A stretch of DNA of 64,000 nucleotides from Methylobacterium gnaphalii (GCF_007992215.1 NZ_BJZV01000001.1:345597-409596), one strand, 5' to 3'; positions 1 through 9,163 are shown, numbered from the stretch's first letter. Notes: a model not told the origin generated them from the sequence alone. Numbers and translations: made by a program.

Positions 1-1
1 C

Positions 2-820
2 TCGTTCTATTCCTGGCGCCTGTTCTTCCTGACCTTCGAGGGGCCGGCCCGTTGGGCCACGCAGCACGGCGCACACGGGCATGACGACCATGCTCATGTC
101 GACGCGCATGCGCACGCCGCCTCGTCTCATGCCGCCGACGGCGCACCGGGCCACCACGAGGGCGTCGCCCACGACGACAAGGGCCACGACATCGAGCCCG
201 CCTCGCACAGCGCGCTCGAGCACCACGACGAGCATCACGCGCACACGCCGCATGAGAGCCCGATCGTGATGACGCTGCCGCTGGCGATCCTCGCCTTCGG
301 CGCGCTCTTCGCCGGCCTAATCTTCAAGGAGCGGTTCATCGGGCACGACATGGAGGCGTTCTGGGGCCATACCCTGGCGCATTCCGAGAACCACATCATG
401 CACAAGATCCACGAGGCGCCCGGCTGGGTCTCGCTCTCGCCGTTCATCATGCTGACGTTGGGCTTCGTGCTGGCCTTCTGGATGTATATCCGCCGGCCTG
501 AACTGCCCGGTCAGCTCGCCCGGCAGCAGCCGAGCCTGTACCAATTCCTGCTCAACAAGTGGTACTTCGACGAGATCTACGACGCGATCTTCGTCCGCCC
601 GGCCAAGAAGTTCGGCCTCTTCCTCTGGAAGGAGGGTGACGGCCGCATCATCGACGGGATGGGCCCCGACGGCATCTCGGCCCGCGTGGTCGACGTCACC
701 CGCGGCGTCGTGCGTCTGCAGACCGGCTACGTCTACCACTACGCCTTCGTCATGCTGGTCGGCGTCGCCGGCCTGATCACCTGGTACATGCTGACCGGCG
801 CCGCCGGGGGAGCCCATTGA
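2..820 (+). CDS. nuoL: NADH-quinone oxidoreductase subunit L, C-terminal part (5' truncated by window edge)
   Basis: The reading frame is open from base 2 to a TGA at 818-820, so only the last 272 residues are present. NuoL is the distal proton-pumping subunit of membrane complex I. The visible part begins with the end of the antiporter-like helices ([11 protein letters not shown]), followed by a very His/Asp-rich hydrophilic loop at about residues 20-85 of the fragment. After that come a helix ([14 protein letters not shown]), a second helix near 440-490, the lateral-helix motif region ([16 protein letters not shown]) and a final transmembrane segment ([16 protein letters not shown]). The stop overlaps the nuoM ATG by one base (TGATG), indicating translational coupling. 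Identity is secure from the downstream nuoM-nuoN order and the typical C-terminus. The His-rich loop is longer than in E. coli NuoL. Confidence 0.95.
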   Translation, partial: SFYSWRLFFLTFEGPARWATQHGAHGHDDHAHVDAHAHAASSHAADGAPGHHEGVAHDDKGHDIEPASHSALEHHDEHHAHTPHESPIVMTLPLAILAFGALFAGLIFKERFIGHDMEAFWGHTLAHSENHIMHKIHEAPGWVSLSPFIMLTLGFVLAFWMYIRRPELPGQLARQQPSLYQFLLNKWYFDEIYDAIFVRPAKKFGLFLWKEGDGRIIDGMGPDGISARVVDVTRGVVRLQTGYVYHYAFVMLVGVAGLITWYMLTGAAGGAH

Positions 821-2355
821 TGCTCGGCCTCGGGATCCTCTCCGGTCTCCTGATCGTCCCGCTCTGCGGCGCGGCCTTTATCCTCACCCTGGGTGAGGAG
901 ACCGAGGCCGTGAAGCGCAACGCCCGCTGGGCGGCGCTGATCACGACGGTCGTCACCTTCCTGCTCTCGCTGGCTGCCTGGTCGCGCTACGACATCGCGA
1001 GCCCGAGCTTCCAGCTCGTCGAGACGCATGGTTGGCTGGCCGAGACCATCAGGTTCAAGCTCGGCGTCGACGGCTTCTCGATGCCGCTGATCCTGCTGAC
1101 GACCTTCCTGATGCCGTTCTGCATCGGGGCCTCGTGGCTCTCGGTCGAGACCCGCGTGAAGGAGTACTTCGTCGCCTTCCTGGTGCTGGAAACGACGATG
1201 ATCGGCGTGTTCTGCGCCCTCGACCTGGTGCTGTTCTACCTGTTCTTCGAGGCAGGCCTGATCCCGATGTTCCTCATCATCGGCATCTGGGGTGGCAAGC
1301 GGCGTATCTACGCGAGCTTCAAGTTCTTCCTCTACACGCTGCTCGGCTCGGTGCTGATGCTGCTCGCCATCATGGCGATGTACTGGGAGGCCGGCACCAC
1401 CGACATCCCGACCCTGCTGACGCACCGCTTCCCGGTCCACATGCAGACCTGGCTGTGGCTCGCCTTCTTCGCCTCCTTCGCGGTGAAGATGCCGATGTGG
1501 CCGGTCCATACCTGGCTTCCCGACGCGCACGTCGAGGCGCCCACCGCAGGCTCGGTCATCCTGGCCGGCATCCTGCTGAAGATGGGTGGATACGGCTTCA
1601 TCCGGATCTCGCTGCCGATGCTGCCGGATGCGAGTGCCTATTTCGCGAACTTCGTGTTCGCGCTCTCGGTGATCGCGATCATCTTCACCTCGCTCACCGC
1701 GATGATGCAGACCGACATCAAGAAGCTGATCGCCTACTCGTCGGTGGCCCATATGGGCTTCGTGACGCTCGGCCTGTTCACGCTGAACGAGCAGGGCATC
1801 CAGGGCGCGCTGTTCCTGATGATCTCGCACGGCATCGTGTCGGGCGCGCTCTTCCTCTGCGTCGGCGTGGTCTACGACCGGATGCACACCCGCGAGATCG
1901 CGGCCTATGGCGGCCTCGTGAAACGCATGCCGCTCTACGCAGCAGCGATGATGGTCTTCACCATGGCCAATGTCGGCCTGCCGGGCACCTCGGGCTTCGT
2001 CGGCGAGTTCCTGTCGATGATGGGCGCCTTCCGGGCGAACCCGATGGTCGCCTTCTTCTCGGTCTTCGGCATCATCCTCTCGGCCGGCTACGCGCTCTGG
2101 CTCTATGCCCGCGTGATCTACGGGAAGCTCGAGAAGCCGAACCTCCAGGGCATCCTCGACCTCGACCTGCGTGAGAAGATCATCATCGCGCCGCTGGTCG
2201 CGCTGACGATCTGGTACGGCGTGCATCCCTCGCCGATCCTCGATGCCTTCGCGCCCTCTACCGAGGCGCTGATGACCAGCATGAAGACATCCCTGTCCAA
2301 CACGCAGGCCGCCGAGCGCGCGGCCGCGGGCAAGGCCGAGATCGCAGCGCGATGA
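820..2355 (+). CDS. nuoM: NADH-quinone oxidoreductase subunit M
   Basis: This 511-residue polytopic membrane protein is the second antiporter-like subunit of complex I and carries protons across the inner membrane. The conserved glutamate of helix 5 is at residue 144 (FFEAGLIPM), the same number as in E. coli NuoM. The key lysine is near residue 223 in [20 protein letters not shown], and the second lysine motif is in the helix around LLKMGGYG. I use the ATG at 820, which overlaps the nuoL stop; a TTG one codon upstream (817) is possible but less likely. The stop overlaps nuoN in an ATGA arrangement. Length and motifs fit the family well. Confidence 0.98.
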   Translation: MLGLGILSGLLIVPLCGAAFILTLGEETEAVKRNARWAALITTVVTFLLSLAAWSRYDIASPSFQLVETHGWLAETIRFKLGVDGFSMPLILLTTFLMPFCIGASWLSVETRVKEYFVAFLVLETTMIGVFCALDLVLFYLFFEAGLIPMFLIIGIWGGKRRIYASFKFFLYTLLGSVLMLLAIMAMYWEAGTTDIPTLLTHRFPVHMQTWLWLAFFASFAVKMPMWPVHTWLPDAHVEAPTAGSVILAGILLKMGGYGFIRISLPMLPDASAYFANFVFALSVIAIIFTSLTAMMQTDIKKLIAYSSVAHMGFVTLGLFTLNEQGIQGALFLMISHGIVSGALFLCVGVVYDRMHTREIAAYGGLVKRMPLYAAAMMVFTMANVGLPGTSGFVGEFLSMMGAFRANPMVAFFSVFGIILSAGYALWLYARVIYGKLEKPNLQGILDLDLREKIIIAPLVALTIWYGVHPSPILDAFAPSTEALMTSMKTSLSNTQAAERAAAGKAEIAAR

Positions 2356-3794
2356 CCCATCTGCATTCCGTGATGCCGACGATCGGCCCGCTGCTGCCCG
2401 AGATCATGATGGCGCTCGGGGCGATGGCGCTCCTGATGTACGGCGCCTTCCGCGGCGACCGTTCCGTCGAGGGCGTCAATGTCGGCGCGCTGATCCTGTT
2501 GATCCTAACCTTCTTCGTGGTGGTCTCCGGCCACGGCAAGATCACGACCCTGTCGGGCGCCTTCATCTCCGACAACTTCTCGCGGATCATGAAGGCCCTG
2601 ATCCTCATCGGATCGGCGGCGACGATCCTGCTCTCGCGGGACTACTTCCAGCGTGAGCGCATCGACCGGTTCGAGTATCCGGTGATGATCCTGCTCTGCA
2701 CGATCGGCATGATGGTCATGGCCTCGGCCAACGACCTGATCTCGCTCTATCTCGGCCTCGAGCTGCAATCGCTCGCCGCCTACGTCATCGCCGCCTTCCA
2801 CCGCGACGACGTGAAGTCGACGGAGGCGGGCCTGAAGTACTTCGTGCTCGGTGCGCTCTCCTCCGGCATGCTCCTCTACGGCGCCTCGCTGGTCTATGGC
2901 TTCACCGGGACTGTCTCCTTCCCGGGCATCGTCACCGCGTTGAACGCCGACTCGACCGGCCTCGGTATCGTGCTCGGCATCGTGTTCATCGCCGCCGGCG
3001 TCTGCTTCAAGCTCGCGGCCGTACCGTTCCACATGTGGACGCCGGACGTCTACGAGGGCGCGCCGACGCCGGTGACCGCCTTCTTCGCCTCCGCGCCGAA
3101 GATGGCCGCCATGGCGATGACGGTGCGCGTCTTCATCGGTGCCTTCCCGGACGTCACCGCGATCTGGCAGCAGATCATCATCTTCGTCTCGATTGCCTCG
3201 ATGGCGCTCGGCTCCTTCGCAGCCATCGGCCAGCGGAACATCAAGCGCCTGCTCGCCTATTCCTCGATCGGCAATGTCGGCTACGCGCTGATCGGCCTCG
3301 CGGCCGGCTCCGAGGAGGGCATCCGCGGCGTCGTCGTCTACATGCTGATCTATCTCGCGACGACGCTCGGCGGATTCGCGGTGCTGCTGGCCCTGCGCCG
3401 CAAGAACCAGATGTTCGAGACAATCGACGACCTGTCGGGGCTCTCGCGCACGCATCCGTGGCTGGCCTTCAGCCTCGCTGCGATGATGTTCTCGCTCGCT
3501 GGCATCCCGCCGCTCGCCGGCTTCTTCGCGAAGTTCTACGTCTTCGCCGCCGCCATCAAGGCGGGCCTCGTCACGCTCGCCGTGATCGGCGTGGTCACCA
3601 GCGTCGTGGGCGCCTTCTACTATCTGCGCCTCGTCAAGGTGATGTACTTCGATGAGCCGCAGGCGCCCTACGAGCCGATGAGTCCGGGGCTGCGGATCGT
3701 GCTCGGCCTGTCGAGCGCCGTCGTGGTGCTGTTCTTCCTGGTGCCGGCGCCGCTGGTGGCTGCAGCGGGGGCGGCCGCGAAGTCGCTGTTCTAG
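2352..3794 (+). CDS. nuoN: NADH-quinone oxidoreductase subunit N
   Basis: This 480-residue hydrophobic protein is the third antiporter-like subunit of complex I, adjacent to NuoM in the membrane arm. The first helices carry [18 protein letters not shown]. The central proton-channel motifs are [18 protein letters not shown] (conserved Glu) and [21 protein letters not shown], whose lysine precedes the PFHMW signature. A second channel lysine lies in [15 protein letters not shown]. The ATG overlaps the nuoM stop by four bases. This is normally the last nuo gene. The next gene, birA, starts 157 bp later after an extragenic palindrome, so the nuo operon probably ends here. Confidence 0.98.
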   Translation: MTHLHSVMPTIGPLLPEIMMALGAMALLMYGAFRGDRSVEGVNVGALILLILTFFVVVSGHGKITTLSGAFISDNFSRIMKALILIGSAATILLSRDYFQRERIDRFEYPVMILLCTIGMMVMASANDLISLYLGLELQSLAAYVIAAFHRDDVKSTEAGLKYFVLGALSSGMLLYGASLVYGFTGTVSFPGIVTALNADSTGLGIVLGIVFIAAGVCFKLAAVPFHMWTPDVYEGAPTPVTAFFASAPKMAAMAMTVRVFIGAFPDVTAIWQQIIIFVSIASMALGSFAAIGQRNIKRLLAYSSIGNVGYALIGLAAGSEEGIRGVVVYMLIYLATTLGGFAVLLALRRKNQMFETIDDLSGLSRTHPWLAFSLAAMMFSLAGIPPLAGFFAKFYVFAAAIKAGLVTLAVIGVVTSVVGAFYYLRLVKVMYFDEPQAPYEPMSPGLRIVLGLSSAVVVLFFLVPAPLVAAAGAAAKSLF

Positions 3795-3815
3795 AGTTGA
3801 CGCGCCCTGCGCTCG

Positions 3816-3939
3816 TCATTCCGGGACTCGCCGAGGGCAAGAACCCGCACCTGGGGGGATTTGCCGGAGGCGTGCGATCTCCTCAGGATGGCTCGCCCAG
3901 TCGAGGATTTCGGGTTCCGCTGTGCGGCCCCGGAATGAC
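3816..3939. repeat. Extragenic palindromic element, GTCATTCCGGG family
   Basis: The element begins GTCATTCCGGG (3816-3826) and ends CCCGGAATGAC (3929-3939), an 11-bp perfect inverted repeat enclosing about 100 bp. It fills the nuoN-birA gap. The same ends recur in compact form at 18138-18175 and in degenerate form at 39166-39303. This resembles the REP/RPE-type palindromes scattered between genes in many Hyphomicrobiales. It may form a transcript-end hairpin, but that is inference. Confidence 0.7.
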
Positions 3940-3951
3940 GGGAGGTGGAGC

Positions 3952-4755
3952 ATGGGCTTCCGCCTGAGCCCCGAGGCGCGCGAGGCGGGGCACCGGCTGC
4001 ACGCCCACGATACCCTCGGCTCGACCAACACCGAGGCCCTCGCGCAAGCGCAAGGCAGCGAGACCGGGCTCCTTTGGATCGCGGCTCATCGCCAGAGCGA
4101 GGGCAGGGGTCGTCGCGGGGCGGCCTGGTTCTCGCCGGAGGGCAACCTCGCCGCAAGCCTGCTCTACCCGGTTGCGGGCGTGGCGCCGGAACATGTGGCG
4201 ACGCTCGGTTTCGTCGCCGGGCTGGCGCTAGTGAGCGCGCTGGACGACGTTGCGGCGTCCTGTGCCCGCCCACCACCTCAGGGTGGTGCGACGGGCGAGG
4301 TGTTCCGCCTGAAATGGCCGAACGACGTCCTTGCCCATGGCGAGAAACTTGCCGGCATCCTGCTCGAAGGGGCAGGCAAGCGTGCGGTGGTGATTGGTTT
4401 CGGCGTCAACGTGCTGGCGGCGCCGGACGGATTGCCGTATGCGGCGACATCCCTTGCTGCGCTGGGTTGTGACGCGGATGCGGCGGACGTGCTCGCTGCG
4501 CTGTCATGCCGGTTTGTGGAAGCGGCCCGGATCTGGAACAAGGGGCGCGGATTTTCGAACGTCCGGCAGCGCTGGCTTCAGCGCGCCGCCGGGATCGGGG
4601 CGCCCGTGACGGTGCGTCTGCCCGACAGGACGCTCCACGGTCTTCACGATGGAATCGACGAGGGGGGGCGGCTCATGATCCTCGCCCCGGACGGACAAAC
4701 GCATACCGTGACGGCGGGTGAGGTGCATTTCGGAGGTGCCGCGACGGCGGCCTGA
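3952..4755 (+). CDS. birA: Biotin--[acetyl-CoA-carboxylase] ligase
   Basis: This 267-residue enzyme attaches biotin, via biotinyl-AMP, to the carrier lysine of biotin-dependent carboxylases. The biotin/ATP-binding loop is visible as GRGRRGAAW near residue 48, and the catalytic KWPNDVL motif lies near residue 122. A C-terminal SH3-like part follows (GAPVTVRLPDRTLHGL). There is no N-terminal helix-turn-helix, so it is the monofunctional (class I) form and not a repressor. I chose the ATG at 3952 because a GGAGGTGG ribosome binding site sits just upstream at 3941-3948; an upstream GTG at 3922 is in frame but lies inside the palindrome. RNase J follows 18 bp downstream. Confidence 0.95.
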   Translation: MGFRLSPEAREAGHRLHAHDTLGSTNTEALAQAQGSETGLLWIAAHRQSEGRGRRGAAWFSPEGNLAASLLYPVAGVAPEHVATLGFVAGLALVSALDDVAASCARPPPQGGATGEVFRLKWPNDVLAHGEKLAGILLEGAGKRAVVIGFGVNVLAAPDGLPYAATSLAALGCDADAADVLAALSCRFVEAARIWNKGRGFSNVRQRWLQRAAGIGAPVTVRLPDRTLHGLHDGIDEGGRLMILAPDGQTHTVTAGEVHFGGAATAA

Positions 4756-4773
4756 TGTTGGACTGAAAGCAAT

Positions 4774-6447
4774 ATGACTTCACGGCAGGACGAGCTCGTC
4801 TTCGTGCCGCTCGGCGGCGTGGGCGAGATCGGCATGAACGCGGCGCTCTACGGGATCGGTCCCGAGAAGAGCCGCAAATGGATCATGGTCGATCTGGGCA
4901 TGGGTTTCGCCGGTGAGGAAGGTCTGCCGGGCATCGAGCTGATGTTCCCGGACCTCACCTTTATCGAGGAGCGCAAGCAGGATCTGCTCGGCATCTTCAT
5001 CACGCACGCGCACGAGGACCATATCGGTGCCGTGAGCGAGTTGTGGTCGAAGCTGAAGGCGCCAGTCTACGCCACGCGCTTCGCCAAGCAGCTGCTCGAG
5101 ACGCGGCGCCTCTCGGAGCCGGGCGCGCCGAAGGTGGTGCTGAAGCAGATTACCCCTGGCCAGCGCCTCACGCTCGGCCCGTTCGAGATCGAATTCGTGC
5201 CGGTCTCGCACTCCATCCCCGAGTCGAACGCCGTCGCCATCCGCACCGAGCATGGCCTCGTGCTGCATACGGGCGATTGGAAGCTCGACGACACCCCGGT
5301 TGCCGGCGACACCACCTCGCCCGAGGCCTTCCGCGCGCTCGGAGACGAGGGCATCCTGGCGCTCGTCTGCGACTCCACCAATGTCGTGCGTGAGGGCCGT
5401 TCCCCGAGCGAGTCCGAGGTCGCGGCGACCCTGAAGCGGTTGATCGAGGAAGCGCCGCACCGCGTGGCAGTGACAACCTTCGCCTCCAACGTCGCCCGCA
5501 TCCGTGCCGTGGCCGAAGCCGCGCAGGCCTGCGGACGCCAGGTGCTGGCGGTGGGCCGCGCCATGGACCGGGTGATCGACGTCGCGAAGGAATGCGGCTA
5601 CCTCGACGGTGTGCCGGACATTCTCCCTGGCGACTCGTTCAGCCACCTCCCACGCGAGAAGGTGGTCTGCCTGCTCACCGGTTCGCAGGGCGAGGCTCGG
5701 GCGGCGATGGCCCGCGTCTCCCGTGAGGACCATCCGGCCGTGTCGCTGACGGCTGGCGACCGCGTCATCTTCTCCTCGCGCGCCATCCCTGGCAACGAGC
5801 GCGACGTCGGCGCCATCATCAACGACCTGATCGAGATGGGCGTCGAGGTCATCACCGATCGCACCGAGCTCGTTCACGTCTCGGGCCATCCGCGCCGCGA
5901 CGAGATGGTGTCGATGTACGAATGGACGCGCCCGAAGGCCGCGATCCCGGTGCATGGCGAGGCGCTCCACCTCGACGAGCATGCCCGTTTTGCCCGCGCT
6001 CAGGGCGTCGAGACGGTGGTGAAGGCCCGCAACGGCAGCCTGATCCGTCTGGCGCCCGGCAAGCCCGAGGTGATCGAGCATGTCCGCGCCGGCCGCCTCT
6101 ACAAAGACGCCAACGTCCTAATCGACGCGAAGGACCGCGCGATCCCCGAGCGGCGCAAGCTCGCCCAGGCCGGCGTGGTCTCGGTGGCCATTGCCATCGA
6201 CGCGCGCGGCACCGTGCTCGGCACCCCGGCCGTCGACATCATGGGCCTGCCCAATCGCGGCCGCGGCGGCGAGGCGTTGATCGACACCGTGGCGGAGACC
6301 GTGTCGCGCACGCTTGCGGGTTTGTCTCCGGGCAAGCGCCGCGACTCCGAGGCAGTCGAGAACGCCGTCGACCGCGCGATCCGTTCGGCGATGAACGACG
6401 TCTGGGGCAAGAAGCCTGCCTGCCACGTACAGGTGGTGGAGGTCTGA
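4774..6447 (+). CDS. rnj: Ribonuclease J (metallo-beta-lactamase/beta-CASP)
   Basis: This 557-residue exo/endoribonuclease takes part in rRNA and mRNA processing. The metallo-beta-lactamase zinc site HAHEDH is at residues 78-83, with further ligands in PVSHSIPES and LHTGDWKLD. The beta-CASP domain (CDSTNVVREG, TGSQGEARAAM) and the SGHPRRDEM / PVHGEALHL motifs follow. The C-terminus (about 450-557) is the usual RNase J dimerisation/degradation domain. Length and order match the alphaproteobacterial single RNase J. It lies between birA and mce, a common alphaproteobacterial neighbourhood, and is probably cotranscribed with birA. Confidence 0.97.
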   Translation: MTSRQDELVFVPLGGVGEIGMNAALYGIGPEKSRKWIMVDLGMGFAGEEGLPGIELMFPDLTFIEERKQDLLGIFITHAHEDHIGAVSELWSKLKAPVYATRFAKQLLETRRLSEPGAPKVVLKQITPGQRLTLGPFEIEFVPVSHSIPESNAVAIRTEHGLVLHTGDWKLDDTPVAGDTTSPEAFRALGDEGILALVCDSTNVVREGRSPSESEVAATLKRLIEEAPHRVAVTTFASNVARIRAVAEAAQACGRQVLAVGRAMDRVIDVAKECGYLDGVPDILPGDSFSHLPREKVVCLLTGSQGEARAAMARVSREDHPAVSLTAGDRVIFSSRAIPGNERDVGAIINDLIEMGVEVITDRTELVHVSGHPRRDEMVSMYEWTRPKAAIPVHGEALHLDEHARFARAQGVETVVKARNGSLIRLAPGKPEVIEHVRAGRLYKDANVLIDAKDRAIPERRKLAQAGVVSVAIAIDARGTVLGTPAVDIMGLPNRGRGGEALIDTVAETVSRTLAGLSPGKRRDSEAVENAVDRAIRSAMNDVWGKKPACHVQVVEV

Positions 6448-6462
6448 CCGAAGACCTCTCGC

Positions 6463-6556
6463 CATCATTGCGAGCGTGAGCGGAGCCATCCAAGGCCAAA
6501 GCGCCGACCGTTGCAGGTGCGGCCCTGGATTGCTTCGCCTTCGGCTCGCAATGACG
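6463..6556. repeat. Extragenic palindromic element, TCATTGCGAGC family
   Basis: The left end TCATTGCGAGC (6465-6475) is exactly complementary to GCTCGCAATGA (6544-6554), and the interior carries GGAGCCATCCAAGG / CCTGGATTGCTTCG. This is the 'attgcgag...gcaatcca' repeat type that is widespread in alphaproteobacterial intergenic regions. It fills most of the gap between the RNase J gene and mce. A longer-stem relative lies at 55927-56006. Confidence 0.7.
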
Positions 6557-6596
6557 GTAGGAACAGGCCAAGGACAATTTCTACGGGAGCAGACAC

Positions 6597-7001
6597 ATGA
6601 TCGGCCGGCTCAACCACGTCGCCATCGCTGTGAAGGACCTCGACGCGGCGACCGCGATCTATCGCGATACCCTTGGCGCGAAGGTCACCGAGCCGCTGCC
6701 GCAGCCCGAGCACGGCGTTACCGTGGTCTTCGTCGAGCTGCCGAACTCGAAGGTCGAGCTAATGTCCCCGCTCGGCGAGAACTCGACGATCCAGGGCTTC
6801 GTCGACAAGAACCCCGCCGGTGGCATCCACCACGTCTGTTACGAGGTCGACGACATCATCGCTGCCCGTGACAGGATGACGGCGCAGGGCGCCCGCGTGC
6901 TCGGCACGGGCGAGCCCAAGATCGGCGCCCACGGCAAGCCTGTGATCTTCCTGCATCCCAAGGACTTCCTCGGCACGCTGGTCGAGCTGGAGCAGGTCTG
7001 A
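6597..7001 (+). CDS. mce: Methylmalonyl-CoA epimerase
   Basis: This 134-residue glyoxalase-fold enzyme interconverts (R)- and (S)-methylmalonyl-CoA, used in propionyl-CoA assimilation and in the ethylmalonyl-CoA pathway of methylotrophic alphaproteobacteria. Two beta-alpha-beta-beta-beta modules are visible. The first starts NHVAIAVKDLDAATAIY with the metal-ligand histidine; the second starts GIHHVCYEVDDI and ends at TLVELEQV with a metal-ligand glutamate. The motif KVELMSPLGENSTI is typical of the epimerase and separates it from lactoylglutathione lyases. Four bases separate its stop from the GTG of the next gene, so the two are coupled. Confidence 0.95.
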   Translation: MIGRLNHVAIAVKDLDAATAIYRDTLGAKVTEPLPQPEHGVTVVFVELPNSKVELMSPLGENSTIQGFVDKNPAGGIHHVCYEVDDIIAARDRMTAQGARVLGTGEPKIGAHGKPVIFLHPKDFLGTLVELEQV

Positions 7002-7005
7002 GCCC

Positions 7006-7341
7006 GTGAAGGCGCTGTTTCTGTCGGTCGCCTCCTCGACGGTGAGAACCCTCGCCGTCCTCGTCCTTGCGATCGCGGCCATCACGGCGGTGGCGGTGAA
7101 GGGTTTCGACCTCACCGTGTTCGGCGCACTGGCGCTGTTCTTCGTGCTGTGGTGGACCTTCCTGTTCGCGGTACTGCCGCTGGGCAACCAAGCAGAGACC
7201 GACCCGAGCCGGGTCGTGCGGGGGCAGGATCCGGGGGCTCCGGCCCGCCCGCGGCTGCGGGAGAAGGCGCTCCTGACCACCGTTGCTGCGGCCTTCGCGT
7301 TCTTTATCGCCCTCGTTGTCTTCCCGCTCGCGCGGCTCTAG
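7006..7341 (+). CDS. DUF1467 family small membrane protein
   Basis: This 111-residue protein starts at a GTG four bases after mce. It has three hydrophobic stretches: LAVLVLAIAAITAVAV, then FGALALFFVLWWTFLFAVLPLG, which carries the DUF1467 signature (WW..LFAVLP.G), and a C-terminal helix (TTVAAAFAFFIALVVFPL). DUF1467 proteins commonly follow mce in alphaproteobacteria. Their role is unknown; the conserved linkage suggests a function near the envelope rather than in epimerisation. The stop (7339-7341) lies one base before the GTG chosen for the next gene. Confidence 0.85.
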   Translation: MKALFLSVASSTVRTLAVLVLAIAAITAVAVKGFDLTVFGALALFFVLWWTFLFAVLPLGNQAETDPSRVVRGQDPGAPARPRLREKALLTTVAAAFAFFIALVVFPLARL

Positions 7342-7342
7342 C

Positions 7343-8512
7343 GTGTCGGCACTGAGCGAGGCGCGTGCCGGTACGGGCCCCTTTCCCGACCTGCTGCGCG
7401 CGCGAAAAACCTTCGAGAACGTCGTCGTCGCGCCGATCGAGTCCTTCCACCGGGGGGCCATGTTCCACGGCGGCCCGATCTGGCCGAACTACGCCCTGCA
7501 GATCCGCGCGCGGCACGCGACCGGTCTTACGCCCTGGCCGAAAGACGCCCGGCCGCGGACCATGCCGGTGCCGAGCGGAACGCTCGATACGGCGACGTGG
7601 TGCGGGCCGATCTCGTTCCATTTCGGGCATGCCGTCGCGGATTTCGGGATGCGCATCGCCCAGTCGGCCCATGCGGACCCGACGCAGCCGCTGCTGTTCG
7701 CCATGCTGCTCACCGACGGCCTCGATCCGCCGCCCTTCTTCTGGCAAATGCTCGACCATCTGCAGGTCGACCGCGCGCGTGTCTTGATGGTGCGTGAGCC
7801 GGTGCTGGTGCGCCGGCTCCACGTCTTCCCGCAGGCCGAGCGACGCGGCGGCTTCGGGCCGAGTGCCCGGCATCTGGATCTCATGGACGCCGTGGTCGGA
7901 GGTGCGGAGCCGGGGGATGAGGGCAACCAAGTCTACGTCTCGCGCTCGCGGCTCCGGCAGAGCCGGATCTTCCTGGCCGGCGAGATCGCGGGAGAATCCT
8001 ACATCGAGGAGCTTCTGGCCGCGCGTGGCGTCAGGATCATCCATCCCGAGGACCTCTCCCTCACCGAGCAGCTGACGATCTACCGGCAGGCGCGCACCCT
8101 GATCTTCTCCGAGGGCTCGGCGCTGCACGGGCTGCAACTGCTCGGGCGTCTGCGGGCCGACATCGTCGTGATCGCGCGTCGGCGCTGGACGCGGCTCGCC
8201 TCGGAGGCACTGCGGCCACGCGCCCGCTCGCTGACCTACATCCACGCCCTGCGTGGCATGATCCACGGCCTCCAGCCCTCGGGCCGCCCGGATCTGGTAC
8301 GCGGGATCAGCGTGCTCCGGCCCGATCGCCTCCTCACTCAGCTGGCACGGGCCGGACTGGACCTGCGCGACGCCTGGGACGAGACCACTTACCGCGAACG
8401 GCGCGACGCTGACATTGCGGCCTGGCGGGCCGCGACGCTCGCACAAGGGTTCAACCCAGGATCGGCGGCTGCCATCGCGGCCGGCATGCGCCGGCTCTCG
8501 ATCGAGGGCTGA
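7343..8512 (+). CDS. Glycosyltransferase family 61-like (DUF563) protein
   Basis: A 389-residue protein using a GTG at 7343 directly after the DUF1467 stop; an in-frame ATG-like start at 7283 would lie inside that gene. The region GPISFHFGHAVADFGMR resembles the GH.H..D signature that opens GT61/DUF563 domains. Near residue 260 the sequence reads IIHPEDLSLTEQLTIYRQA, and near 277 FSEGSALHGLQLLGRL, the typical acceptor-site EGSALHN-like motif of this family. No signal peptide or membrane segment is seen, so it should be cytoplasmic. The substrate is unknown; a role in polysaccharide or lipid glycosylation is inference from the fold. It ends the mce-DUF1467 cluster. Confidence 0.7.
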   Translation: MSALSEARAGTGPFPDLLRARKTFENVVVAPIESFHRGAMFHGGPIWPNYALQIRARHATGLTPWPKDARPRTMPVPSGTLDTATWCGPISFHFGHAVADFGMRIAQSAHADPTQPLLFAMLLTDGLDPPPFFWQMLDHLQVDRARVLMVREPVLVRRLHVFPQAERRGGFGPSARHLDLMDAVVGGAEPGDEGNQVYVSRSRLRQSRIFLAGEIAGESYIEELLAARGVRIIHPEDLSLTEQLTIYRQARTLIFSEGSALHGLQLLGRLRADIVVIARRRWTRLASEALRPRARSLTYIHALRGMIHGLQPSGRPDLVRGISVLRPDRLLTQLARAGLDLRDAWDETTYRERRDADIAAWRAATLAQGFNPGSAAAIAAGMRRLSIEG

Positions 8513-8589
8513 CTGGCTCACCGCAACGCCGCCGCTCGCCCCATCGTTGAGTGGCAGACGCGAGAGCGATTTCGACACTTTCGATAGGG

Positions 8590-8755
8590 GCCGCACCCCT
8601 CGGTCGGGAGAATACGGTGGCGCCGGGGGAAGGTGACGCTTTCGCCTCGGTCGCCTGGCAGCCCTGCGTTGCCGGCTGCGCCTTCGCCCATCTGCGCCAA
8701 GAGCTTGCCCGGGAGCGTAGCGGCCCGATCTGCCGAGTGGCGGGCAGAGCGTCCA
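8590..8755 (+). ncRNA. Candidate structured RNA with 6S RNA-like architecture
   Basis: Several nested complementary segments pair across about 140 nt. CTCGGTCGGG (8599-8608) pairs with CCCGA (8724-8728) plus CCGAG (8733-8737), leaving a 4-nt bulge. TGGCGC (8618-8623) pairs with GCGCCA (8694-8699). GGG-G-GAAGG (8625-8633) pairs with CCTTC-G-CCC (8681-8689), and GCAGCC (8658-8663) pairs with GGCTGC (8674-8679). Between the outer and inner stems is an asymmetric bubble: 9 nt on the 5' side and 24 nt on the 3' side, the latter able to form a small hairpin around TGCCCGGGAG. A long hairpin with a central bubble is the layout of 6S RNA. A terminator-like hairpin follows directly. The strand is inferred, and the family assignment is tentative. 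Confidence 0.42.
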
Positions 8756-8760
8756 AATAA

Positions 8761-8787
8761 AAAAGCAAGGCACTGAGCCTTGCTTTT
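8761..8787. terminator. Perfect 11-bp intrinsic terminator hairpin
   Basis: AAAAGCAAGGC (8761-8771) and GCCTTGCTTTT (8777-8787) form a perfect stem with loop ACTGA. On the + strand the stem ends in four Ts. On the - strand it is followed by TTTTTTATTT, a stronger U-tract, so it can terminate transcription from both directions. It lies downstream of the candidate RNA and the GT61-like gene. Confidence 0.75.
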
Positions 8788-9163
8788 GAGCAATAAAAAG
8801 TCGTCCAGCCTATATTTTCTCACGTTCTTCTTGCGACGTGGCGGCTGTTTGTTCCTCCCGAGACTCGGACCGTGCGCTGCCACAAGTAGGGCTGCGACCA
8901 TCACGGCGGTGCTTATAGGAAGAACATTTCCGTCTGTCACGGGGGGTAGAGCGTTATGCTGCGTTTTTTTGCTCAAACCGCGACACTCTGCTCCAATGGT
9001 TGCGGCCGGGCTCGTCGAACCGAATGCCTGCAGCACCGACCGGTCCGGCGTTCTGCCTCGGCCGTATCCCAAGAACGCTTGTCTTTTCAGGGTGCCTTGT
9101 GTTGTGTGCGCTCGCGCGTTTCGGGGCTCGCCCGGCGCCGCGACCGCTCAGTATAGGCCTTCG

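Larger units (their letters stand above)
8513..9163. other. 651-bp non-coding interval upstream of proS
   Basis: No convincing protein gene is present; the longer frames on both strands have unusual composition and no recognisable start or domain. The left part (about 8585-8755) folds into a long rod-like structure described separately. A perfect 11-bp hairpin follows at 8761-8787. The right part (8790-9163) is less GC-rich locally and contains a TATAGG/TATACT-like element at about 9150-9158, just before proS. It may hold the proS promoter and leader. Confidence 0.6.

Noticed and set aside
8780..9163. N-terminal extension of proS upstream of the ATG at 9164.
   Set aside because: The extension has no ProRS similarity, whereas [14 protein letters not shown] is the normal N-terminus.
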